Origin: Hydractinia symbiolongicarpus
Taxonomy: Eukaryota; Cnidaria; Hydrozoa; Anthoathecata; Hydractiniidae
Reading direction: 5' to 3'
Length of the DNA stretch: 64,000 nucleotides
Assembly (NCBI RefSeq): GCF_029227915.1
Contig: NC_079881.1
Location: 806,001 to 870,000 of the forward strand
This document shows positions 10,925 to 22,116 of this stretch, piece by piece. The notes beneath the pieces are model-generated. The model saw only the letters and a list, made by a program, of their open reading frames with translations, searched no databases and was not told the origin of the DNA. Every line of letters begins with the position of its first letter. Positions within the stretch are counted from its first letter, which is position 1. The translations under genes and the position numbers were made by a program.

Positions 10925-13900
10925 TTAAATTATTTTTTCATCACTAAAACGCATGAGACTTGTAGTTTTCAGAAATGTTTTCATTTTTGATGAGACGCTT
11001 AATGAAAGTGGTTTATTCGCCGGCAAACGAAACCCGCGATTTCCCGTACATCCCGGGCTTGGCCCGTATAGTCGAATGTATACAAAGAAAGTACCCAGGG
11101 AGTAAACTCATTTCCCGAACGATTTTTTAAATTATTATTTAACCACTAAAGCCCATGAGACTTGTAGTTTTTAAAAATGTTTTCATTTTTGATGAGACGC
11201 TGAATAAAAGAAGTTTAATCGCCGGCAAACAAAAACCCGCCATTTCCCGTAAACCCCGGACTCGGCCCGTATAGTCAAAAGTATAAAAAGAAAGTACCCA
11301 GGGAGTAAACTCATTTCCCGAACGATTTTTTAAATTATTTTTTCACCACTAAAACGCATGAGACTTGTAGTTTTCAGAAATGTTTTCATTTTTGATGAGA
11401 CGCTTAGTGAAAGTGGTTTAATCGCTGGCAAACGAAATCCCGCGATTTCCCGTAAATCTCGGGCTTGGCCTTTATAGTCGAATGTATACAAAGAAAGTAC
11501 CCTGTGAGTAAACTCATTTCCAAAACGATTTTTAAATTATCTTTTCACCACTAAAACGCATGAGACTTGTAGTTTTCAAAAATGTTTTCATTTTTGATGA
11601 GACGCTGAATAAAAGAAGTTTAATCGCCGGCAAACGAAAACCCGCCATTTCCCGTAAACCCCGGACTCGGGCCGTATAGTCAAAAGTATACAAAGAAAGT
11701 ACCCAGGGAGTAAACTCATTTCCCAAACGATTTTTTAAATTATTTTTTCATCACTAAAACGCATGAGACTTGTAGTTTTCAGAAATGTTTTCATTTTTGA
11801 TGAGACGCTTAATGAAAGTGGTTTATTCGCCGGCAAACGAAACCCGCGATTTTCCGTACATCCCGGGCTTGGCCCGTATAGTCGAATGTATACAAAGAAA
11901 GTACCCAGGGAGTAAACTCATTTCCCGAACGATTTTTTAAATTATTATTTAACCACTAAAGCCCATGAGACTTGTAGTTTTTAAAAATGTTTTCATTTTT
12001 GATGAGACGCTGAATAAAGAAGTTTAATCGCCGGCAAACGAAAACCCGCGACTTCCCGTAAATCTCCGACTCGGCCCGTATAGTCAAAAGTATAAAGAGA
12101 AAGTACCCAGGGAGTAAACTCATTTCCCGAACGATTTTTTAAATTATTATTTCACCACTAAAGCCCATGAGACTTGTAGTTTTCAAAAATGTTTTCATTT
12201 TTGATGAGACGCTGAATAAAAGGAGTTTAATCGCCGGCAAACGAAAACCCGCCATTTCCCGTAAACCCCGGACTCGGCCCGTATAGTCAAAAGTATACAA
12301 AGAAAGTACCCAGGGAGTAAACTCATTTCCCGAACGATTTTTTAAATTATTATTTCACCACTAAAGCCCATGAGACTTGTAGTTTTCAAAAATGTTTTCA
12401 TTTTTGATGAGACGCTGAATAAAAAAAGTTTAATCGCCGGCAAACGAAAACCTGCGATTTCCTGTAAATCCCGGATTCGGCCCGCATAGTCAAAAGTATA
12501 CAAAGAAAGTACCCAGGGAGTAAACTCATTTCCCGAACGATTTTTTAAATTATTTTTTCATCACTAAAACGCATGAGACTTGTAGTTTTCAGAAATGTTT
12601 TCATTTTTGATGAGACGCTTAATGAAAGTGGTTTATTCGCCGGCAAACGAAACCCGCGATTTCCCGTACATCCCGGGCTTGGCCCGTATAGTCGAATGTA
12701 TAGAAAGAAAGTACCCAGGGAGTAAACTCATTTCCCGAACGATTTTTTAAATTATTATTTAACCACTAAAGCCCATGAGACTTGTAGTTTTTAAAAATGT
12801 TTTCATTTTTGATGAGACGCTGAATAAAAGAAGTTTAATCGCCGGCAAACGAAAACCCGCCATTTCCCGTAAACCCCGGACTCGGCCCGTATAGTCAAAA
12901 GTATACAAAGAAAGTACACAGGGAGTAAACTCATTTCCCGAACGATTTTTTAAATTATTATTTCACCACTAAAGCCCATGAGACTTGTAGTTTTCAAAAA
13001 TGTTTTCATTTTTGATGAGACGCTGAATAAAAGAAGTTTAATCGCCGGCAAACGAAAACCTGCGATTTCCCGTAAATCCCGGATTCGGCCCGTATAGTCA
13101 AAAGTATACAAAGAAAGTACCCAGGGAGTAAACTCATTTCCCGAACGATTTTTTAAATTATTTTTTCATCACTAAAACGCATGAGACTTGTAGTTTTCAG
13201 AAATGTTTTCATTTTTGATGAGACGCTTAATGAAAGTGGTTTATTCGCCGGCAAACGAAACCCGCGATTTCCCGTACATCCCGGGCTTGGCCCGTATAGT
13301 CGAATGTATACAAAGAAAGTACCCAGGGAGTAAACTCATTTCCCGAACGATTTTTTAAATTATTATTTAACCACTAAAGCCCATGAGACTTGTAGTTTTT
13401 AAAAATGTTTTCATTTTTGATGAGACGCTGAATAAAAGAAGTTTAATCGCCGGCAAACGAAAACCCGCCATTTCCAGTAAACCCCGGACTCGGCCCGTAT
13501 AGTCAAAAGTATACAAACAAAGTACCCAGGGAGTAAACTCATTTCCCGAACGATTTTTTAAATTGTTTTTTCATCACTAAAACGCATGAGACTTGTAGTT
13601 TTCAGAAATGTTTTCATTTTTGATGAGACGCTTAATGAAAGTGGTTTTTTCGCCGGCAAACGAAACCCGCGATTTCCCGTACATCCCGGGCTTGGCCCGT
13701 ATAGTCGAATGTATACAAAGAAAGTACCCAGGGAGTAAACTCATTTCCCGAACGATTTTTTAAATTATTATTTAACCACTAAAGCCCATGAGACTTGTAG
13801 TTTTTAAAAATGTTTTCATTTTTGATGAGACGCTGAATAAAAGAAGTTTAATCGCCGGCAAACGAAAACCCGCCATTTCCCGTAAACCCCGGACTCGGCC

Positions 13901-14383
13901 CGTATAGTCAAAAGTATACAAAGAAAGTACCCAGGGAGTAAACTCATTTCCCGAACGATTTTTAAAATTATTATTTCACCACTAAAGCCCATGAGACTTG
14001 TAGTTTTCAAAAATGTTTTCATTTTTGATGAGACGCTGAATAAAAGGAGTTTAATCGCCGGCAAACGAAAACCCGCCATTTCCCGTAAACCCCGGACTCG
14101 GCCCGTATAGTCAAAAGTATACAAAGAAAGTACCCAGGGAGTAAACTCATTTCCCGAACGATTTTTTAAATTATTATTTCACCACTAAAGCCCATGAGAC
14201 TTGTAGTTTTCCATATTGTTTTCATTTTTGATGAGACGCTGAATAAAAGAAGTTTAATCGCCGGCAAACGAAAACCTGCGATTTCCCGTAAATCCCGGAT
14301 TCGGCCCGTATTGTCAAAAGTATACAAAGAAAGTACCCAGGGAGTAAACTCATTTCCCGAACGATTTTTAAAATTATTATTTC

Positions 14384-14586
14384 ACCACTAAAGCCCATGA
14401 GACTTGTAGTTTTCAAAAATGTTTTCATTTTTGATGAGACGCTGAATAAAAGGAGTTTAATCGCCGGCAAACGAAAACCCGCCATTTCCCGTAAACCCCG
14501 GACTCGGCCCGTATAGTCAAAAGTATACAAAGAAAGTACCCAGGGAGTAAACTCATTTCCCGAACGATTTTTTAAATTATTATTTC
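14384..14586 (+). repeat. Representative A-type monomer (203 bp)
   Basis: A canonical A unit. In order it holds ACCACTAAAGCCCATGAGAC, the 9-bp dyad at 14413-14434, GATGAGACGC, TGAATAAAAGGAGTTTAATC, GCCGGC at 14463-14468, CGAAAACCCGCC, GGACTCGGCCCG, GTATAC at 14523-14528, the short inverted repeat GAGT-AA-ACTC at 14545-14554, and CATTTCCCGAACG followed by a T-run. The next unit starts at 14587. Confidence 0.92.
14413..14434. repeat. Perfect 9-bp dyad with TTTT loop, representative copy
   Basis: TCAAAAATG, then TTTT, then CATTTTTGA: a perfect inverted repeat with a 4-nt loop. It recurs in many A-type monomers and on the other strand in the left arm. Subtypes break it in characteristic ways: CAGAAATG (B), TTAAAAATG, TCCATATTG, CATTTTTAA and CACTTTTGA. 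It could be a binding site for a dimeric protein, an RNA hairpin if transcribed, or a by-product of A/T-rich sequence. Confidence 0.85.
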
Positions 14587-14789
14587 ACCACTAAAGCCCA
14601 TGAGACTTGTAGTTTTCCATATTGTTTTCATTTTTGATGAGACGCTGAATAAAAGAAGTTTAATCGCCGGCAAACGAAAACCTGCGATTTCCCGTAAATC
14701 CCGGATTCGGCCCGTATTGTTAAAAGTATACAAAGAAAGTACCCAGGGAGTAAACTCATTTCCCGAACAATTTTTTAAATTATTTTTTC
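14587..14789 (+). repeat. Extra monomer between five-monomer copies
   Basis: This monomer carries CCATATTG at 14617, 406 bp after the copy at 14211, and matches that unit closely. One small difference is CCGTATTGTTAAAAG against CCGTATTGTCAAAAG. It lies exactly between two five-monomer segments and turns a five-unit copy into a six-unit spacing. Confidence 0.8.
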
Positions 14790-15803
14790 ATCACTAAAAC
14801 GCATGAGACTTGTAGTTTTCAGAAATGTTTTCATTTTTGATGAGACGCTTAATGAAAGTGGTTTTTTCGCCGGCAAACGAAACCCGCGATTTCCCGTACA
14901 TCCCGGGCTTGGCCCGTATAGCCAAATGTATACAAAGAAAGTACCCAGGGAGTAAACTCATTTCCCGAACGATTTTTTAAATTATTATTTAACCACTAAA
15001 GCCCATGAGACTTGTAGTTTTTAAAAATGTTTTCATTTTTGATGAGACGCTGAATAAAAGAAGTTTAATCGCCGGCAAACGAAAACCCGCCATTTCCCGT
15101 AAACCCCGGACTCGGCCCGTATAGTCAAAAGTATACAAAGAAAGTACCCAGGGAGTAAACTCATTTCCCGAACGATTTTTAAAATTATTATTTCACCACT
15201 AAAGCCCATGAGACTTGTAGTTTTCAAAAATGTTTTCATTTTTGATGAGACGCTGAATAAAAGGAGTTTAATCGCCGGCAAACGAAAACCCGCCATTTCC
15301 CGTAAACCCCGGACTCGGCCCGTATAGTCAAAAGTATACAAAGAAAGTACCCAGGGAGTAAACTCATTTCCCGAACGATTTTTTAAATTATTATTTCACC
15401 ACTAAAGCCCATGAGACTTGTAGTTTTCCATATTGTTTTCATTTTTGATGAGACGCTGAATAAAAGAAGTTTAATCGCCGGCAAACGAAAACCTGCGATT
15501 TCCCGTAAATCCCGGATTCGGCCCGTATTGTCAAAAGTATACAAAGAAAGTACCCAGGGAGTAAACTCATTTCCCGAACGATTTTTAAAATTATTATTTC
15601 ACCACTAAAGCCCATGAGACTTGTAGTTTTCAAAAATGTTTTCATTTTTGATGAGACGCTGAATAAAAGGAGTTTAATCGCCGGCAAACGAAAACCCGCC
15701 ATTTCCCGTAAACCCCGGACTCGGCCCGTATAGTCAAAAGTATACAAAGAAAGTACCCAGGGAGTAAACTCATTTCCCGAACAATTTTTTAAATTATTTT
15801 TTC
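14790..15803 (+). repeat. Five-monomer segment, copy 2
   Basis: Downstream partner of 13573-14586, offset 1217 bp. It holds GGTTTTTTCGCCGG near 14861 and CCATATTG at 15428. After 15804 the second copy of the CCATATTG monomer is absent, and a B monomer follows. Confidence 0.83.
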
Positions 15804-17018
15804 ATCACTAAAACGCATGAGACTTGTAGTTTTCAGAAATGTTTTCATTTTTGATGAGACGCTTAATGAAAGTGGTTTATTCGCCGGCAAACGAAACCCG
15901 CGATTTCCCGTACATCCCGGGCTTGGCCCGTATAGTCGAATGTATACAAAGAAAGTACCCAGGGAGTAAACTCATTTCCCGAACGATTTTTTAAATTATT
16001 ATTTAACCACTAAAGCCCATGAGACTTGTAGTTTTTAAAAATGTTTTCATTTTTGATGAGACGCTGAATAAAAGAAGTTTAATCGCCGGCAAACGAAAAC
16101 CCGCGACTTCCCGTAAATCTCCGACTCGGCCCGTATAGTCAAAAGTATAAAAAGAAAGTACCCAGGGAGTAAACTCATTTCCCGAACGATTTTTTAAATT
16201 ATTTTTTCACCACTAAAACGCATGAGACTTGTAGTTTTCAGAAATGTTTTCATTTTTGATGAGACGCTTAGTGAAAGTGGTTTAATCGCTGGCAAACGAA
16301 ATCCCGCGATTTCCCGTAAATCCCGGGATTGGCCGTATAGTCGAATGTATACAAAGAAAGTACCCTGTGAGTAAACTCATTTCCAAAACGATTTTTTAAA
16401 TTATCTTTTCACCACTAAAACGCATGAGACTTGTAGTTTTCAAAAATGTTTTCATTTTTGATGAGACGCTGAATAAAAGGAGTTTCATCGCCGGCAAACG
16501 AAAACCCGCCATTTCCCGTAAACCCCGGACTCGGCCCGTATAGTCAAAAGTATACAAAGAAAGTACCCAGGGAGTAAACTCATTTCCCGAACGATTTTTT
16601 AAATTATTATTTCACCACTAAAGCCCATGAGACTTGTAGTTTTCAAAAATGTTTTCATTTTTGATGAGACGCTGAATAAAAGAAGTTTAATCGCCGTCAA
16701 ACGAAAACCTGCGATTTCCCGTAAATCCCGGATTCGGCCCCTATAGTCAAAAGTATACAAAGAAGGTACCCAGGGAGTAAACTCATTTCCCAAACGATTT
16801 TTTAAATTATTTTTTCACCACTAAAACGCATGAGACTTGTAGTTTTCACAAATGTTTTCATTTTTGATGAGACGCCTAATGAAAGTGGTTTAATCGCCAG
16901 CAAAAGAAAACCCGCGATTTCCCGTAAATCCCGGGCTTGGCCTTTATAGTCGAATGTATACAAAGAAAGTACCCTGTGAGTAAACTCATTTCCAAAACGA
17001 TTTTTAAATTATCTTTTC

Positions 17019-17220
17019 ACCACTAAAACGCATGAGACTTGTAGTTTTCAAAAATGTTTTCATTTTTGATGAGACGCTGAATAAAAGAAGTTTAATCGCC
17101 GGCAAACGAAAACCCGCCATTTCCCGTAAATCCCGGGCTTGGCCCGTATAGTCGAATGTATACAAAGAAAGTACCCTGTGAGTAAACTCATTTCCAAAAC
17201 GATTTTTTAAATTATTTTTT
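17019..17220 (+). repeat. Mosaic A/B monomer
   Basis: The first half is A-type (TGAATAAAAGAAGTTTAATC) and the second half is B-type (CCCGGGCTTGGCCCG, GTCGAATGTATAC, CCCTGTGAG). The change happens within the shared GCCGGCAAACGAAAACCCGC to TTTCCCGTAAATCCC stretch. A second unit of the same build lies at 19263-19465. Confidence 0.82.
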
Positions 17221-17741
17221 CCCACTAAAGCACATGAGACTTGTAGTTTTTAAAAATGTTTTCATTTTTGATGACTCGCTAAATAAAAGACGTTTAATCG
17301 CCGGCAAACGAAAACCCGCGATTTCCCGTAAATCCCGGACTCGGCCCGTATAGTCAAAAGTATACAAAGAAAGTACCCTGTGAGTAAACTCATTTCCAAA
17401 ACGATTTTTTAAATTATCTTCTCACCACTAAAACGCATGAGTCTTGCAGTTTTCAAAAATGTTTTCATTTTTGATGAGACGCTGAATAAAAGAAGTTTAA
17501 TCTCCGGCAAACGAAAACCCGCCATTTCCCGTAAACCCCGGACTCGGCCCGTATAGTCAAAAGTATACAAAGAAAGTACCCAGGGAGAAAACTCATTTCC
17601 CGAACAATTTTTTAAATTATTTTTTCACCACTAAAACGCATGAGACTTGTAGTTTACAAAAATGTTTTCATTTTTGACGAGACGCTGAATAAAAGAAGTT
17701 TAATCGCCGGCAAACGAAAACCCACGACTTCCCGTAAATCC

Positions 17742-17754
17742 CCGGCGATTAAAC
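17742..17754 (+). repeat. Fold-back insertion, copy 1
   Basis: A 15-nt insertion replaces the usual AATCCCCGACTCGG by a longer form containing CCGGCGATTAAAC. That 13-mer is the exact reverse complement of GTTTAATCGCCGG located about 30 nt upstream in the same monomer, so a 13-bp inverted repeat has been created. Confidence 0.88.
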
Positions 17755-19262
17755 CCCAGACTCGGCCCGTATAGTCAAAAGTATACAAAGAAAGTACCCA
17801 GGGAGTAAACTCATTTCCCGAACGATTTTTTAAATTATTATTTCACCACTAAAGCCCATGAGACTTGTAGTTTTCCATATTGTTTTCATTTTTGATGAGA
17901 CGCTGAATAAAAGAAGTTTAATCGCCGGCAAACGAAAACCTGCGATTTCCCGTAAATCCCGGATTCGGCCCGTATTGTCAAAAGTATACAAAGAAAATAC
18001 CCAGGGAGTAAACTCATTTCCCGAACAATTTTTTAAATTATTTTTTCATCACTAAAACGCATGAGACTTGTAGTTTTCAGAAATGTTTTCATTTTTGATG
18101 AGACGCTTAATGAAAGTGGTTTATTCGCCGGCAAACGAAACCCGCGATTTCCCGTACATCCCGGGCTTGGCCCGTATAGTCGAATGTATACAAAGAAAGT
18201 ACCCAGGGAGTAAACTCATTTCCCGAACGATTTTTTAAATTATTATTTAACCACTAAAGCCCATGAGACTTGTAGTTTTTAAAAATGTTTTCATTTTTGA
18301 TGAGACGCTGAATAAAAGAAGTTTAATCGCCGGCAAACGAAAACTCGCGACTTCCCGTAAATCTCCGACTCGGCCCGTATAGTCAAAAGTATAAAAAGAA
18401 AGTACCCAGGCAGTAAACTCATTTCCCGAACGATTTTTTAAATTATTTTTTCACCACTAAAACGCATGAGACTTGTAGTTTTCAGAAATGTTTTCATTTT
18501 TGATGAGACGCTTAGTGAAAGTGGTTTAATCGCTGGCAAACGAAATCCCGCGATTTCCCGTAAATCCCGGGATTGGCCGTATAGTCGAATGTATACAAAG
18601 AAAGTACCCTGTGAGTAAACTCATTTCCAAAACGATTTTTTAAATTATCTTTTCACCACTAAAACGCATGAGACTTGTAGTTTTCAAAAATGTTTTCATT
18701 TTTGATGAGACGCTGAATAAAAGGAGTTTCATCGCCGGCAAACGAAAACCCGACATTTCCCGTAAACCCCGGACTCGGCCCGTATAGTCAAAAGTATACA
18801 AAGAAAGTACCCAGGGAGTAAACTCATTTCCCGAACGATTTTTTAAATTATTATTTCACCACTAAAGCCCATGAGACTTGTAGTTTTCAAAAATGTTTTC
18901 ATTTTTGATGAGACGCTGAATAAAAGAAGTTTAATCGCCGTCAAACGAAAACCTGCGATTTCCCGTAAATCCCGGATTCGGCCCGTATAGTCAAAAGTAT
19001 ACAAAGAAGGTACCCAGGGAGTAAACTCATTTCCCAAACGATTTTTTAAATTATTTTTTCACCACTAAAACGCATGAGACTTTTAGTTTTCACAAATGTT
19101 TTCATTTTTGATGAGACGCCTAATGAAAGTGGTTTAATCGCCAGCAAAAGAAAACCCGCGATTTCCCGTAAATCCCGGGCTTGGCCTTTATAGTCGAATG
19201 TATACAAAGAAAGTACCCTGTGAGTAAACTCATTTCCAAAACGATTTTTAAATTATCTTTTC

Positions 19263-19465
19263 ACCACTAAAACGCATGAGACTTGTAGTTTTCAAAAATG
19301 TTTTCATTTTTGATGAGACGCTGAATAAAAGAAGTTTAATCGCCGGCAAACGAAAACCCGCCATTTCCCGTAAATCCCGGGCTTGGCCCGTATAGTCGAA
19401 TGTATACAAAGAAAGTACCCTGTGAGTAAACTCATTTCCAAAACGATTTTTTAAATTATCTTTTC
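19263..19465 (+). repeat. Mosaic A/B monomer, second example
   Basis: TGAATAAAAGAAGTTTAATC in the first half and CCCGGGCTTGGCCCG with GTCGAATGTATAC in the second half. It has the same build as 17019-17220 and sits in a related context (a C-type unit precedes it in both places), so it is probably a copy of one original recombinant. Confidence 0.8.
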
Positions 19466-20796
19466 ACCACTAAAACGCATGAGACTTGTAGTTTTCAAAA
19501 ATGTTTTCATTTTTGATGAGACGCTGAATAGAAGGAGTTTAATCGCCGGCAAACGAAAACCCGCCATTTCCCGTAAAACCCGGACTCGGCCCGTATAGTC
19601 AAAAGTATACAAAGAAAGTACCCAGGGAGTAAACTCATTTCCCGAACGATTTTTTAAATTATTATTTCACCACTAAAGCCCATGAGACTTGTAGTTTTCA
19701 AAAATGTTTTCATTTTTGATGAGACGCTGAATAAAAGACGTTTAATCGCCGGCAAACGAAAACCTGCGATTTCCCGTAAGTCCCGGATTCGGCCCGTATA
19801 GTCAAAAGTATACAAAGAAGGTACCCAGGGAGTAAACTCATTTCCCGAACGATTTTTTAAATTACTTTTTCACCACTAAAACGCATGAGACTTGTAGTTT
19901 TCAGAAATGTTTTCATTTTTGATGAGACGCCTAATGAAAGTGGTTTAATCGCCGGCAAAAGAAAACCTGCGATTTCCCGTAAATCCCGGGCTTGGCCTTT
20001 ATAGTCGAATGTATACAAAGAAAGTACCCTGTGAGTAAACTCATTTCCAAAACGATTTTTAAATTATCTTTTCACCACTAAAACGCATAAGACTTGTAGT
20101 TTTCAAAAATGTTTTCATTTTTGATGAGACGCTGAATAAAAGAAGTTTAATCGCCGCCAAACGAAAACCCGCCATTTCCCGTAAACCCCGGACTCGGCCC
20201 GTATAGTCAAAAGTAAACAAAGAAAGTACCCAGGGAGTAAACTCATTTCCCGAACGATTTTTTAAATTATTTTTTCCCACTAAAGCACATGAGACTTGTA
20301 GGTTTTAAAAATGTTTTCATTTTTGATGAGACGCTAAATAAAAGACGTTTAATCGCCGGCAAACGAAAACCCGCGATTTCCCGTAAATCCCGGACTCGGC
20401 CCGTATAGTCAAAAGTATACAAAGAAAGTACCCTGTGAGTAAACTCATTTCCAAAACGATTTTTTAAATTATCTTTTCACCACTAAAACGCATGAGACTT
20501 GCAGTTTTCAAAAATGTTTTCATTTTTGATGAGACGCTGAATAAAAGAAGTTTAATCTCCGGCAAACGAAAACCCGCCATTTCCCGTAAACCCCGGACTC
20601 GGCCCGTATAGTCAAAAGTATACAAAGAAAGTACCCAGGGAGTAAACTTATTTCCCGAAAAATTTTTTAAATTATTTTTTCACCACTAAAACGCATGAGA
20701 CTTGTAGTTTACAAAAATGTTTTCATTTTTGATGAGACGCTGAATAAAGGAAGTTTAATCGCCGGCAAACGAAAACCCACGACTTCCCGTAAATCC

Positions 20797-20809
20797 CCGG
20801 CGATTAAAC
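20797..20809 (+). repeat. Fold-back insertion, copy 2
   Basis: The same CCGGCGATTAAAC element lies 3055 bp after copy 1 and in the same monomer background (CCCACGACTTCCCG, then CCAGACTCGG after the insertion). Confidence 0.88.
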
Positions 20810-22116
20810 CCCAGACTCGGCCCGTATAGTCAAAAGTATACAAAGAAAGTACCCAGGGAGTAAACTCATTTCCCGAACGATTTTTTAAATTATTATTTCA
20901 CCACTAAAGCCCATGAGACTTGTAGTTTTCAAAAATGTTTTCATTTTTGATGAGACGCTGAATAAAAGAAGTTTAATCGCCGTCAAACGGAAACCTGCGA
21001 TTTCCCATAAATCCTGGATTCGGCCCGTATAGTCAAAAGTATACAGAGAAGGTACCCAGGGAGTAAACTCATTTCCCAAACGATTTTTTAAATTATTTTT
21101 TCACCACTAAAACGCATGAGAATTGTAGTTTTCACAAATGTTTTCATTTTTGATGAGACGCCTAATGAAAGTGGTTTAATCGCCGGCAAAAGAAAACCCG
21201 CGATTTCCCGTAAATCCCAGGCTTGGCCCGTATAGTCGAATGTATACAAAGAAAGTACCCTGTGAGTAAACTCATTTCCAAAACGATTTTTTAAATTATC
21301 TTTTCACCACTAAAACGCATGAGACTTGTAGTTTTCAAAAATGTTTTCATTTTTGATGAGACGCTGAATAAGAGGAGTTTAATCGCCGGCAAACGAAAAC
21401 CCGCCATTTCCCGTAAACCCCGGACTCGGCCCGTATAGTCAAAAGTATACAAAGAAAGTACCCAGGGAGTAAACTCATTTCCCGAACGATTTTTTAAATT
21501 ATTATTTCACCACTAAAGCCCATGAGACTTGTAGTTTTCAAAAATGTTTTCATTTTTGATGAGACGCTGAATAAAAGAAGTTTAATCGCCGGCAAACGAA
21601 AACCTGCGATTTCCCGTAAATCCCGGATTCGGCCCGTATAGTCAAAAGTATACAAAGAAGGTACCCAGGGAGTAAACTCATTTCCCGAACGATTTTTTAA
21701 ATTACTTTTTCACCACTAAAACGCATGAGACTTGTAGTTTTCAGAAATGTTTTCATTTTTGATGAGACGCCTAATGAAAGTGGTTTAATCGCCGGCAAAA
21801 GAAAACCCGCGATTTCCCGTAAATCCCGGGCTTGGCCTTTATAGTCGAATGTATACAAAGAAAGTACCCTGTGAGTAAACTCATTTCCAAAACGATTTTT
21901 AAATTATCTTTTCACCACTAAAACGCATGAGACTTGTAGTTTTCAAAAATGTTTTCATTTTTGATGAGACGCTGAATAAAAGAAGTTTAATCGCCGGCAA
22001 ACGAAAACCCGCCATTTCCCGTAAACCCCGGACTCGGCCCGTATAGTCAAAAGTATACAAAGAAAGTACCCAGGGAGTAAACTCATTTCCCGAACGATTT
22101 TTTAAATTACCTTTTC

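Larger units (their letters stand above)
13573..14586 (+). repeat. Five-monomer segment, copy 1
   Basis: Five monomers, identified by the unusual GGTTTTTTCGCCGG near 13644 and by CCATATTG at 14211. The same order recurs 1217 bp downstream. One extra monomer (14587-14789), itself a copy of the one carrying CCATATTG, separates the two segments. Confidence 0.83.
5266..16200 (+). repeat. Domain R2: A/B-rich region with 6-mer and 9-mer copies
   Basis: B monomers beginning ATCACTAAAACGC and carrying TTTATTCGCCGG, CGTACATCCCGGGC and GTCGAATGTATAC alternate with A monomers of two kinds. One kind has TTTAACCACTAAAGCCC, the other TTTCACCACTAAAGCCC. Long segments are repeated: a 9-mer pair at 7277 and 9101, and a near-hexamer pair at 13573 and 14790. 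The outer limits are approximate. Confidence 0.8.

Noticed and set aside
14413-14434. Bacterial-type intrinsic terminator
   Set aside because: The stem is A/T-only apart from two pairs per arm, and it repeats in a non-coding eukaryotic satellite with no gene upstream.
6522-15747. Repeated 102-codon open frames on the minus strand (for example 6522-6830, 7737-8045, 9561-9869, 15439-15747)
   Set aside because: They are the same satellite sequence read through one and a half monomers, shifted in frame by the 203-bp period. There is no domain and no conserved start context, the opposite strand is also open, and point stops occur freely in sister copies.
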